A stretch of 64,000 nt of DNA from Mucilaginibacter sp. (GCA_030445275.1 JAUCSE010000069.1:124001-188000); one strand, 5' to 3'. Shown: positions 25,542 to 34,295, counted from the stretch's first letter. Numbers and translations are program-made. Notes: generated by a model from the sequence alone, not told the origin.

Positions 25542-28523
25542 CTATTGCGCAACCGCCACCGCGTACAAACTATTATGCCCGGTAACATACAACGTTTTTC
25601 CATCCTTGCTAAACGCCAGCGAAGTTGGGCGTTCAGGCACTTTGATTACGCCGATTTGTTTGCCCGTGCTGTCATATTTGTAAATCTGTCCGTCGGCTAT
25701 AAATACATTACCCTTCGTGTCAACTGCCGAATCAAACTCGCCACGCTCGGCAAAATATTTCAGATCGCTCAGGTAACCTTCTTTGCTTACGCTGAGCTGT
25801 ACGGTACGTTTATCATATTCATCGGTAGTATAAACCGGCTTGCCGGGATAGGCCGCAGCCAGCGCACTTGAACGTGCCAGGTCATACACCACCGGGATAA
25901 TGGTTACCCCATCGGCAGCCACCCAGCATTCGGCTGGCTTGTTGACCGATACAGTATTAAAATCATGAAAATCGCGCCAGCGGTGTGCCGGGTAAAGCGC
26001 CTGATACACCGTTTTGCCGGTTGGCATGGCTTCCTTTTTCAGGAGTTGGATCGATTCATCCGGGTTTTCGGGATCAACCGAATAAACCAGGCTGCCGAAA
26101 CCCGAATTGCCCCATCCGCTAAAGGAAGTACCGGAAGCATCCACCGGGTTTTTAAATTCTTCAGGCTTGCCGTCGACCAAATAACCGGGCTTGGGCACAT
26201 ATTTAAAAACCACCAGCAGCTTATCGTTCTGATCACAGGCCAGCGATAATGGCTCCCATGGATAATCGGCCAAAGGTGTAATGGTATTGGCAGCGGCCTC
26301 CCATTTATAAATACGGCGCATGCGGGCTTCGCTAAAGTAAACGTTGCCCTTGCTATCGGTACACAAGCTGTTGGCAAACTCAAAGCCTGAGGCCAGTTTT
26401 TTCACGCTTCCGCTTTGAGCTGATTGCTCATTACCACTGTTGATCACCAGGCGGGTAAATTCCCAGGGACGCACCGTAGTATTACTACCTACGTCATACA
26501 GCGGATCAGTTGTGGTGTACTTGATCTGACTATAATTGTGTACGTTCAGCAGCTCCACATTTTTATTGTTCCAGCTGCGGATGGAGTATGGATAAGGTTT
26601 ATTAACCCTGATCACCCTAAACATATACAGGTTGGCGAAGGTCATATCGCTGCTGTTTTGCAGCTCCAGCGGTTGGCATTCGGTGCTTTCTCTGCTTTCC
26701 TCTTCCAGTTGCAGGGCGTATACTTTCCAGTTGCTTACTTTGTTAAACCGCACCTCGTTGCGTACATGGTGCTCTACAGATAAGGCATAAATGCGACCCG
26801 GTGTTGTGGTATTAGACACATAGGCCCCCGCGGTGGCATAGGTATTGGCGCTCCATATATTTTTGAAGGTACCGCCTCCGCCGTCGGTTATCCAAAGGCT
26901 CCAGTATTGGGTATCCCACATATCGCTGTCGTTACCCCGGTAAAGGCCCTGACCGGTTTGTTCGCCGGGTTTGCCCATGCCGCCGTGACCACCTAAAAAC
27001 TTCACATCATTCATATAGGAATTTTCTCCGGCCGTCCACTTACAGGCTACCGCCCGCGGATTAATACGACCTGATGACAAGCCAATCCCGGTGACGATAT
27101 TAGTACCTCCTTTAGCCGTTTCTATCATGGGTACCGGTCCGCCGAAACCACCGAATGCCTGCGTGTTATCTTTTAACAAGATCTGCGTAGCAATGGGATT
27201 AAGACCGATGAGTACTGTATTGGGTTTCAACTTCAGCGTTTCGGTAATGCGGTACCTGCCCGATGGTATGTAGATAGCCGGGTATTTGTCGATAGCATCC
27301 TGTATGGCTTTAGTATCGTCGGTTTCGCCATCGCCTTTGGCACCCAGCGTTTGTAGATTGGCCCAGCTAGCAATCGCCGGAAAATCGGGGATGTCCTTTT
27401 TGGCCGGGGCCGGGAATGCTTCCAGTACTTGCAGCTCTTTAATAGTTTTATAAACCGGATCGGCAGTAAGGCCATCCATCTGCAGACCATAGATAAAATT
27501 CTTCACCTTATATATAGCGCCTGCCCCATCGGTTTGGGTTTTACTGCGGCGATAGGCGGCCAGTATTTTTACATCACGGCAATCCACATTGCGCAGGCTG
27601 ATCTGGTTAAAGGCATTATCCTCATTACTGATGATGATGGCCGGACCGCTTACATTGTCAAACCTGCTATCCTCAATAAACAACTTTTCATGATAATTGG
27701 GATGAATCTCGATCACCGTGGGCACGTTTTTTACATTCATGCGCACAATGGTTAAACCGGCCTCCTGGGTGCTGATGGCGGCTTTACGCTGACCTTCAAA
27801 ATAAGTGTCCACCATTATAAACTGCCATCCGGGTGATGGTTTGGTGGTCAGGATACCATAGTCGCCGTTAAAAAAGCGAACGTCCTCCATTTCATTACCT
27901 ACGTCAAACATGCCCGCTTTACCCTTGCCCGCGTCAATATCCACATGGGCTATAAAACTGTGCTGGGCATAGTGCGTGCGCAGCGCCACAGCCACGGGAT
28001 TACCGTCCTCAATTTTCAGGTTGATGTTGGAGAGCGCGCTGTAAAAGGTGGATGCTCCAGCGTCAGATACGCCTTCTTCACCTGGTTTTGAAAGGTTATT
28101 TACAAACCACAGCATGTATTTAGCCTTGCCCTTATCTGTACTATCGGCCACCTGGAAACCCGACGAGTTTTTGGCCAGTATAATAACAGGTCGGGTTTTA
28201 CCATAACCTATCAGACGGATAGCCCGCGGCACAAATATAGTTTTGCTGATGAGGTATTTCCCTTCGGGGATAAACAACACGCCGAAATTATTTTTATCCT
28301 TCAGGTCTTTAATGGCTTGCTGTAGTACATCAGATACATCTGTTTTTCCATCGGCCTTAACCGGGTATTTATCGGGGGTAAAGTAAACAGCTTCCTTATC
28401 GTCAAGGCGCTGCTGGTAAAAGGACTTGCCGGCAGCAAACGCTGGTTCATCGGCAGGAGGTTTGCCAAAACTGATGGTATAAGTAAGCAGTATCAGTACA
28501 GTTAATAATAAAGGTTTCTTCAC
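25542..28523 (-). CDS. Tandem beta-helix (pectate lyase 3/GH55-like) protein with C-terminal propeller
   Basis: 993 residues from a GTG at 28523, which gives a clean signal peptide (KKPLLLTVLILLTYTISFG). The frame stays open to a TTG at 28583, but those 20 residues break the signal. Two Pectate_lyase_3-like beta-helix starts are seen: VKADGKTDVSDVLQQAIKDL, then VLFIPEGKYLISKTI; and later LGAKGDGETDDTKAIQDAID, then IYIPSGRYRITETL. This twin arrangement is typical of GH55-like proteins. From about residue 740 the chain looks like an NHL/SMP-30 propeller (SLCTDSKGNVYFSEARMRRI; SLAFSKDGKTLYVTGHNSLY). It probably acts on a cell-surface polysaccharide; the linkage is unknown. A perfect-type GTAGTG tandem lies 98 bases upstream. 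Confidence 0.82.
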   Translation of the reverse strand: MKKPLLLTVLILLTYTISFGKPPADEPAFAAGKSFYQQRLDDKEAVYFTPDKYPVKADGKTDVSDVLQQAIKDLKDKNNFGVLFIPEGKYLISKTIFVPRAIRLIGYGKTRPVIILAKNSSGFQVADSTDKGKAKYMLWFVNNLSKPGEEGVSDAGASTFYSALSNINLKIEDGNPVAVALRTHYAQHSFIAHVDIDAGKGKAGMFDVGNEMEDVRFFNGDYGILTTKPSPGWQFIMVDTYFEGQRKAAISTQEAGLTIVRMNVKNVPTVIEIHPNYHEKLFIEDSRFDNVSGPAIIISNEDNAFNQISLRNVDCRDVKILAAYRRSKTQTDGAGAIYKVKNFIYGLQMDGLTADPVYKTIKELQVLEAFPAPAKKDIPDFPAIASWANLQTLGAKGDGETDDTKAIQDAIDKYPAIYIPSGRYRITETLKLKPNTVLIGLNPIATQILLKDNTQAFGGFGGPVPMIETAKGGTNIVTGIGLSSGRINPRAVACKWTAGENSYMNDVKFLGGHGGMGKPGEQTGQGLYRGNDSDMWDTQYWSLWITDGGGGTFKNIWSANTYATAGAYVSNTTTPGRIYALSVEHHVRNEVRFNKVSNWKVYALQLEEESRESTECQPLELQNSSDMTFANLYMFRVIRVNKPYPYSIRSWNNKNVELLNVHNYSQIKYTTTDPLYDVGSNTTVRPWEFTRLVINSGNEQSAQSGSVKKLASGFEFANSLCTDSKGNVYFSEARMRRIYKWEAAANTITPLADYPWEPLSLACDQNDKLLVVFKYVPKPGYLVDGKPEEFKNPVDASGTSFSGWGNSGFGSLVYSVDPENPDESIQLLKKEAMPTGKTVYQALYPAHRWRDFHDFNTVSVNKPAECWVAADGVTIIPVVYDLARSSALAAAYPGKPVYTTDEYDKRTVQLSVSKEGYLSDLKYFAERGEFDSAVDTKGNVFIADGQIYKYDSTGKQIGVIKVPERPTSLAFSKDGKTLYVTGHNSLYAVAVAQ

Positions 28524-28620
28524 AACAGGAATAATTGTTATATAAATATGGTTAGCTATCTCCAGTAGATTGCCCGTTAACAAAATTCAAGATAAGTTTG
28601 GCCAGTTACTATTTTGATAA

Positions 28621-28637
28621 CACTACATCACCACTAC
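28621..28637 (-). promoter_or_regulatory. Tandem GTAGTG operator-like element, site 4
   Basis: On the minus strand GTAGTGGTGATGTAGTG, 16 of 17 to site 1, both half-sites perfect. It lies 98 bases before the start of the beta-helix gene and faces it. Confidence 0.65.
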
Positions 28638-28828
28638 CTGATTAAACATCCAGACATTATATCAAATTAGTTACAATTGTTGCCGGGTGCCGGAGGTACC
28701 TGGAATTGCTCTTGTTTTTACGTGTTGTCATCAACCAAAATCCCCATGATCAAAAACGGTAAAAAAACAGTTCAAAAACAGCAAAAAACGCATCAAAATC
28801 GACAAAAAACGATCAATTTACCGCCTTA

Positions 28829-28845
28829 GTAGTGGTAATGTAGTG
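28829..28845 (+). promoter_or_regulatory. Tandem GTAGTG operator-like element, site 5
   Basis: GTAGTGGTAATGTAGTG, identical to site 1 over 17 bases. It is followed by ACTATAA and GGTTAACTTTA, the same order as at site 1. It faces the PTS operon, 165 bases before its first ATG. Confidence 0.7.
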
Positions 28846-29010
28846 CATAAAAACTATAAAATGGGTTAACTTTATAGCATACTTGCAAAGTGTTATAACC
28901 TGAATAAGACGACATTAACGACACTTGTTTTTTAATTTTTTGATGCATCAGCCCCTCACTTCCGGTTCAATCATGAACTGTATTGTCGGGGTGATTTATA
29001 AACGTATAAT

Positions 29011-29415
29011 ATGAGAAAATTCCTGATCGCCACGCATGGAGCTTTTGCCAAAGGGGTACAGTCGTCGCTGGATATGATCATTGGCGAAACGGATAATGTG
29101 TTCCTAATTCAGGCCTACCTGGATGAAAATGTGAGTGTTGAGGATGAGCTGGCAACCGTTTTAACCAACGTTACCCCTGAGGATGAGCTTATTATCTTTA
29201 CCGATCTGCTGGGTGGCAGCGTGAATAATATTATGCTGCGCGAGGCCCTGAAAAGCAATGTGCATATCGTATCGGGCTTTAATCTTCCCCTGTTGATTGA
29301 GATCATCCTCGGCGATACGGATACTCCTGCTAATGAGGTAATTGAAAGCGCCATCACCAATGCAAAAGAGCAAATGATTTACGTAAATAAACTGATAACA
29401 CAGCAAAATGATTAA
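29011..29415 (+). CDS. PTS EIIA component, mannose family
   Basis: 134 residues, the usual length of a free mannose-type EIIA. It accepts phosphate from HPr and passes it to EIIB. The phosphorylated His is His9 in IATHGAFAKG. The rest follows the family: GVQSSLDMIIGETDNVFLIQ and IIFTDLLGGSVNNIML, the latter being the conserved DLxGGSPxN-type loop. It is cytoplasmic. It is first gene of a six-gene operon and overlaps the EIIB gene by eight bases. The tandem GTAGTG site lies upstream. Confidence 0.93.
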   Translation: MRKFLIATHGAFAKGVQSSLDMIIGETDNVFLIQAYLDENVSVEDELATVLTNVTPEDELIIFTDLLGGSVNNIMLREALKSNVHIVSGFNLPLLIEIILGDTDTPANEVIESAITNAKEQMIYVNKLITQQND

Positions 29416-29878
29416 GCTTACCCGCATTGACGACCGCCTGGTACACGGTCAGGTTGCCATGACCTGGACACCCTCCATTGGTGCCGATTGCCTTATTGTA
29501 GCTAATGATAAAGTGGCTAAGGACGATTTTATGAAAATGACCCTGGGCCTGGCCAAACCAGCCTCGGCAAAATTGCTCATCAAATCACTGGCTGATACGG
29601 TTACCTTTTTGAATGACCCACGCAGTCAGCCACTCAAAATATTAATACTGGTCAATTCCGTTCAGGATGCCGCCGCGTTAGCTGCCCAGGTAAGCGAGAT
29701 ACAGTCGGTAAATTTTGGTGGTATCCGCACCAAAGAAGGTACCAGGTCCATAGCCAAAGCCATTGCAGTTACTGAGGATGATATCGTGACCATCAAAGAG
29801 CTGCTGGCTAAAAATATTGAACTGGAAGTGAGGCAGGTACCTACCGATAAAAAGATAATGATAGATACATTAATTTAA
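29408..29878 (+). CDS. PTS EIIB component, mannose family
   Basis: 156 residues, as usual for mannose-type EIIB. The active-site His is His14 in TRIDDRLVHGQVAMTW, an exact family motif. It takes phosphate from EIIA and gives it to the sugar entering through EIIC-EIID. Other family blocks: DCLIVANDKVAKDDFMKMTL and FGGIRTKEGTRSIAKAI. It overlaps the EIIA gene by eight bases and is followed after ten bases by the membrane component. Confidence 0.93.
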   Translation: MIKLTRIDDRLVHGQVAMTWTPSIGADCLIVANDKVAKDDFMKMTLGLAKPASAKLLIKSLADTVTFLNDPRSQPLKILILVNSVQDAAALAAQVSEIQSVNFGGIRTKEGTRSIAKAIAVTEDDIVTIKELLAKNIELEVRQVPTDKKIMIDTLI

Positions 29879-29888
29879 CCCATATCAA

Positions 29889-31481
29889 GTGCTGGTAACA
29901 TTCCTATTACTTACGCTGATTGCCGTTTTCGGGCATTTTGAGGATTTCCTGGGAACTACCCTGCTGAGCCGTCCGCTGGTTTTAGGTCCGCTGGTAGGTT
30001 TGGTGCTGGGCGATGTTACCCAGGGGGTAATGATAGGCGCTACGCTCGAGCTGATATTTATGGGTAACATCAAGGTTGGCGCGGCCATCCCACCCGATAT
30101 TATTACGGGTGGTGTGCTGGGTACCGCGTTTGCCATCATGTCGCACAAGGGGCCTGCCATCGCGCTGGCATTGGCCGTACCTATCTCTATACTAGCCGAA
30201 ATGGTGATCAGCGGGCTGTTTGTTTTCAGGGCCGTGTTCAACAAAAAATTTAATCTATATGCCGAAGATGGTAACTATAAGGGCATTCAGCGATTGCATA
30301 TTCTATCAGGTTTATTGAAACCAGTTCTCATGGGCATCATCATTTTTGTGGCGCTGGAGCTGGGTTCAACCGCTATTAAATCGTTTCTGGATATGATGCC
30401 TGCCTGGGTACAATCGGGCCTGCAGGTGGCCGGTAATATGTTGCCCGCTCTGGGTTTTGCCCTGTTGATGAATCTCATGTTCAACAAAAGGGTTGCCCCC
30501 TACTTTTTCCTGGGCTTTATGTTGGCGGCTTTTTTAAAGCTGCCCATCATCGCCATTGGTGGTTTGGGGGTGATCATCGCCCTGATAGTTACCCAGGATG
30601 CACCAAAACCTGCCGCATCAACCGATGATGATTTTGATTTTGACGATGCTCCTGCTGAAACTGCACCTACTGAACCACAACATAAACTAAGCAAAGGCAC
30701 CTTACGGAACTTATTTTTCAGATCTCTCACCCTCGAAGCTAACTTCAACTTTGAAACCTGGCAAAATACAGGGTTCGTCTTTACAATTATCCCGGTATTA
30801 AAAAAACTGTATCATACCAAAGAGGCTATGGCTGCTGCGCTTAAAAGGCATCTGCAGCTATTTAATACCAGTCCCTACGGCTCTACGCTCATTGTAGGTA
30901 TTACGGCCGCCATGGAAGAACAAAATAGTCAGGACAAGGATTTTGATGAGGAATCTATCAGCTCGGTTAAACTGGGCCTGATGGGACCGCTCGCCGGGGT
31001 ATTTGACTCCCTGTTCTGGGGTACTTTTAAGGTAATTGCTGCCGGGGTAGGTACATCGCTGGCTATTAAAGGTAATATACTGGGACCACTGCTTTTCCTG
31101 TTGATATTTAACGTTCCACATTTGCTGTTAAGATATAACCTGACTTTTATAGGTTATAATGCGGGCACCAAATTTTTGCAAAACCTGAGCAAAAGCAACT
31201 TGATGGATAAGCTAACCTCTGGCGCGGCTATATTGGGGCTAATGGTTGTCGGCGCCATGCCTGCCACCTTGATGAATATCAAAACACCACTAAACATTGG
31301 CTCTTCCTCATCGGCAGTTGGGGTACAGGCTATATTAGACCAAATAGTACCGGCTATGATACCCCTCGGACTTACCTTTTTGGTGTATTATTTTGTAAAG
31401 AAACAGGTAAAAACCACCTGGCTGCTGTTAGGCCTACTGGTATTGGGTTTTGCGGGCAGTATAATTCATTTGTTTGTATGA
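29889..31481 (+). CDS. PTS EIIC-EIID fusion protein, mannose family
   Basis: 530 residues in one frame, from a GTG at 29889; there is no in-frame ATG nearby. Residues 1-235 are EIIC (GPLVGLVLGDVTQGVMIGAT, then LELIFMGNIKVGAAIPPD). Residues 236-266 form an acidic, proline-rich linker (DDDFDFDDAPAETAPTEP). Residues 267-530 are EIID (RNLFFRSLTLEANFNFETWQ; GLMGPLAGVFDSLFWGTFKV; and a final TM LLLGLLVLGFAGSIIHLF). In most species EIIC and EIID are separate proteins. It forms the sugar channel in the inner membrane. The stop overlaps the EI start by four bases. Confidence 0.92.
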   Translation: MLVTFLLLTLIAVFGHFEDFLGTTLLSRPLVLGPLVGLVLGDVTQGVMIGATLELIFMGNIKVGAAIPPDIITGGVLGTAFAIMSHKGPAIALALAVPISILAEMVISGLFVFRAVFNKKFNLYAEDGNYKGIQRLHILSGLLKPVLMGIIIFVALELGSTAIKSFLDMMPAWVQSGLQVAGNMLPALGFALLMNLMFNKRVAPYFFLGFMLAAFLKLPIIAIGGLGVIIALIVTQDAPKPAASTDDDFDFDDAPAETAPTEPQHKLSKGTLRNLFFRSLTLEANFNFETWQNTGFVFTIIPVLKKLYHTKEAMAAALKRHLQLFNTSPYGSTLIVGITAAMEEQNSQDKDFDEESISSVKLGLMGPLAGVFDSLFWGTFKVIAAGVGTSLAIKGNILGPLLFLLIFNVPHLLLRYNLTFIGYNAGTKFLQNLSKSNLMDKLTSGAAILGLMVVGAMPATLMNIKTPLNIGSSSSAVGVQAILDQIVPAMIPLGLTFLVYYFVKKQVKTTWLLLGLLVLGFAGSIIHLFV

Positions 31482-33196
31482 TAACTGGCATAGGCGTATC
31501 ACCCGGAATTTCCATTGGCAAAGCTTATTTGCTCCATAAACAGCAAGCCACCTTAACTGGTATTTTGTTACTGAATGACAGGGATGTAGCCATCGAAACA
31601 GAAAAATTCAACAACGCTGCTGCCTTATCAATAAGTGAAGTAGAAACCATAATTGCCGGGTATGATACTACAACAAACAGTACCGAAGGCCTGGATATAC
31701 TAGAAGCCCACATCGAACTATTAAGCGATCCGCAGATTAAGGATGATGTAATCGAAAAAATATCCAAAGAGCGCAAAAACGTAAATGATGCCGTGATAGA
31801 AGTGATCCGTGATGCGGTACAGTTATTCAAGAACATGGACGATGAATACCTGAGTGCCCGCGCAGCAGACGTACAGGATATTGGCGACAGGCTACTCAAA
31901 AATTTAAGTATCACAGCTAAAACTCCTACCCAGCAATATGAACCGGACACCATCATCATTGCCGAAGATCTTACGCCATCTGATACCATCAGCATGGATA
32001 TTATCCATGTTATCGGCTTTGCCACTCTGGTAGGCAGCCGCACCTCGCACGCGGCAATAATTGCCAAATCAAGATGTATCCCAGCAGTTGTTGGTTGCGG
32101 AGAGCAATTGAATAGTATAAAGAACAATGATATGCTTATCCTCGATGGTCAAACCGGACAGATCATTATTACCCCGGATCAAAATACCATTGAACAATAT
32201 CAAATAAAACGTGAAACCTGGTTGGCGCAAACCGCCCAACTCAGATCCTTAAAAGATACACCCGCCTTAACTACCGATGGCACTATCATAAACTTATTGG
32301 CCAATATAGGTGATGCCGGCGATATGGAGCAGGCCATTGATCTTGGCGCCGAAGGCTCCGGACTTTTACGCACCGAACTGCTCTTTATGGGTCGTGATGC
32401 TTTGCCTACGGAACAGGAACAATTTGAATTTTATAAAGCCGTAGCGCAAAAGGCCAAAGGCAAACCTGTTATTGTACGCACGCTTGATATCGGGGGCGAT
32501 AAGCAGTTGCCCTATTTCAATATTCCGGCTGAGCAAAACCCTTTTTTGGGATACCGAGCCATTCGCATTTGTTTAGACAGGAAGGATATTTTTATTACCC
32601 AGCTTAAAGCCATACTCCGGGCCAGCGCATTTGGTAAATTAAAGATCATGTTCCCGATGATATCCAATATACAGGAAATCAGGGCGGCAAAAGCTATTCT
32701 GGAAGAGGCCAAAGAGGAGCTGATCAAAGTGAATCTTCCCTTTGATAAAACGTTGCTGGTGGGTATCATGATCGAGATACCATCGGCAGCCATAACTGCC
32801 GATCTGCTGGCTAAAGAGGTTGACTTTTTCAGCATCGGCACCAATGATCTTTGTCAGTACACACTCGCGGTTGACCGTATGAATGAGAAGATCAAAGACC
32901 TGTACGATCCATACAACCCTGGCGTACTCCGGCTGATAGCTTATGTGATAGAACAAGGACACAAACACCATATTGAGGTAGGCATGTGCGGTGAACTAGC
33001 CTCAGATCCTAAAGCTACGCTGCTATTATTAGGCATGGGGCTTACCGAATTTTCCATGAGCGCTATAGCTATCCCGCAAATTAAAAACATCATCATCAAT
33101 AACGGTCTTTCGGCTGCTAAGCAGGTACATCAGCGGGTAATGAAAATGGACAGTTCAACTGCCATCACCGCATATTTACAGGAGATAAACACATGA
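31478..33196 (+). CDS. ptsI: PTS enzyme I (phosphoenolpyruvate-protein phosphotransferase)
   Basis: 572 residues, the normal length. It takes phosphate from PEP and gives it to HPr. The phosphorylated His is His191 in GSRTSHAAIIAKSRCIPAVV. The PEP-binding domain shows EGSGLLRTELLFMGRDALPT, the RTLDIGGDKQLPYF block, DFFSIGTNDLCQYTLAVDR and the Cys region VGMCGELASDPKATLLLLG. The start ATG overlaps the EIIC-EIID stop and the end overlaps the HPr start, each by four bases, so translation is probably coupled. Confidence 0.95.
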   Translation: MITGIGVSPGISIGKAYLLHKQQATLTGILLLNDRDVAIETEKFNNAAALSISEVETIIAGYDTTTNSTEGLDILEAHIELLSDPQIKDDVIEKISKERKNVNDAVIEVIRDAVQLFKNMDDEYLSARAADVQDIGDRLLKNLSITAKTPTQQYEPDTIIIAEDLTPSDTISMDIIHVIGFATLVGSRTSHAAIIAKSRCIPAVVGCGEQLNSIKNNDMLILDGQTGQIIITPDQNTIEQYQIKRETWLAQTAQLRSLKDTPALTTDGTIINLLANIGDAGDMEQAIDLGAEGSGLLRTELLFMGRDALPTEQEQFEFYKAVAQKAKGKPVIVRTLDIGGDKQLPYFNIPAEQNPFLGYRAIRICLDRKDIFITQLKAILRASAFGKLKIMFPMISNIQEIRAAKAILEEAKEELIKVNLPFDKTLLVGIMIEIPSAAITADLLAKEVDFFSIGTNDLCQYTLAVDRMNEKIKDLYDPYNPGVLRLIAYVIEQGHKHHIEVGMCGELASDPKATLLLLGMGLTEFSMSAIAIPQIKNIIINNGLSAAKQVHQRVMKMDSSTAITAYLQEINT

Positions 33197-33459
33197 TAAC
33201 AAAAAATTATATTATTACCGCCGCCGAAGGGATGCATGCCCGCCCGGCAACCGCTTTGGTAAAACTGACTAAAAGGTTTACATCTGCCATCAGCATCAAA
33301 AAAGGCGATCGTACCGTTAAACTGAACAGCTTGCTGAATATTCTGGGGTTGGCTATTAAAGGCGGTGATACCATATCAATCACTACAGATGGCGAAGATG
33401 AAGTTACAGCCTCTGTTGCCATCGATACATTTTTTCAGGAAGAATTAAAACACTTATAA
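33193..33459 (+). CDS. ptsH: PTS phosphocarrier protein HPr
   Basis: 88 residues, standard HPr size. The phosphorylated His is His15 in EGMHARPATALVKL. The regulatory-type Ser is kept at position 46 (VKLNSLLNILGLAIKGG), although no HPr kinase gene is in this window. It carries phosphate from EI to EIIA. It overlaps the ptsI stop by four bases and precedes the deaminase gene by 17 bases. That HPr sits inside the sugar operon, rather than at a general pts locus, suggests a private phosphate chain for this transporter. Confidence 0.94.
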   Translation: MITKNYIITAAEGMHARPATALVKLTKRFTSAISIKKGDRTVKLNSLLNILGLAIKGGDTISITTDGEDEVTASVAIDTFFQEELKHL

Positions 33460-33476
33460 TAAGGCAAATACCAAAA

Positions 33477-34235
33477 ATGAAGATCACGATAACAAAAAAT
33501 GAGCGGGAATTTAATGAAACAGCGGCATGGCGTATTATTGGCCAGATGTTGGAGAAACCAACCGCCGTTATAGGCCTTTCAACCGGGCAAACCACGATAG
33601 ATATGCACCACATTGTATCAGACATTTATAAACAATATCCCTTTGATGTATCGCGCATAACGCTGTTTAATGTAGATGAGCTGACCAATTTACCCCGCGA
33701 ATACGCAGGCAGTTGTTATACCATGATCCTGAATCAGATTGCCGGGCCGCTGGGCATACCTGACGAAAACTTTATTATGCCCCCCACCCTAAGCGATGAT
33801 TTTGAAGCCGAAAGTCTGCTTTTTGAACAACGCCTTGCCGAGCGCGGCGGTGCCGATCTGCAGATGCTGGGCATTGGCAGCAATGGCCATATAGGTATTA
33901 ATCAGCCCGGCACACCGTTTGAAAGCGAAACATGGGTATCGCCAATGGACCCCGACTTTGAAGCCCGTGTACGCCGCGAAACGCAGGTGCCAGAACATAT
34001 TATACTGGGGGGATTGACGCGCGGTGTAAAAAATATTATGCACACCCGCAAGCTGATCCTGATAGCCAAAGGCGCTCACAAAGCTAAAATTATTGAACAG
34101 GCCATACTTGGCCCGGTTACTACCGATATACCCGCCTCTATTGTGCAATTGCACCCCAATTGCGAAATTTTATTAGATGCCGATGCCGGCGCGCTGATAC
34201 ATGAACGTATAAAACAACGGGGATATAATTTTTAA
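33477..34235 (+). CDS. NagB-like amino-sugar-6-phosphate deaminase/isomerase
   Basis: 252 residues of the NagB/AgaI fold. Expected reaction: amino-sugar 6-phosphate to ketose 6-phosphate plus ammonia, linking PTS uptake to glycolysis. Motifs: VIGLSTGQTTIDMH (phosphate loop), FNVDELTNL with Asp67, and LGIGSNGHIGINQPGTPF with His138. The position of the catalytic Glu of NagB (NEPG in the family) is Gln143 here (NQPG), an unusual change. It is the last gene of the PTS operon, followed by a strong terminator. A role on glucosamine-6-P or galactosamine-6-P is likely, but a different isomerase activity is possible. Confidence 0.85.
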   Translation: MKITITKNEREFNETAAWRIIGQMLEKPTAVIGLSTGQTTIDMHHIVSDIYKQYPFDVSRITLFNVDELTNLPREYAGSCYTMILNQIAGPLGIPDENFIMPPTLSDDFEAESLLFEQRLAERGGADLQMLGIGSNGHIGINQPGTPFESETWVSPMDPDFEARVRRETQVPEHIILGGLTRGVKNIMHTRKLILIAKGAHKAKIIEQAILGPVTTDIPASIVQLHPNCEILLDADAGALIHERIKQRGYNF

Positions 34236-34263
34236 AACTTTACTAACCAAACCTCCATCATGG

Positions 34264-34295
34264 GGCCTTATAACAATTGTTGTAAGGCCTTTTTT
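34264..34295 (+). terminator. Terminator of the PTS operon
   Basis: GGCCTTA-T-AACAATTGTT-G-TAAGGCC folds into a near-perfect stem, followed by TTTTTT. Confidence 0.88.

Larger units (their letters stand above)
28524..29010. other. Divergent regulatory region between the beta-helix gene and the PTS operon
   Basis: No gene is supported. It contains two tandem GTAGTG elements, one facing each way (28621-28637 and 28829-28845), and an A-rich stretch with repeated CAAAAAAC between them. A possible -7 box TAACTTTA is at 28867-28874. The rest shows nothing recognised. Confidence 0.7.

Noticed and set aside
28680..28760. Possible riboswitch or structured leader before the PTS operon
   Set aside because: Only a short GGTGCC/GGTACC hairpin is visible; no known aptamer pattern could be matched by eye.
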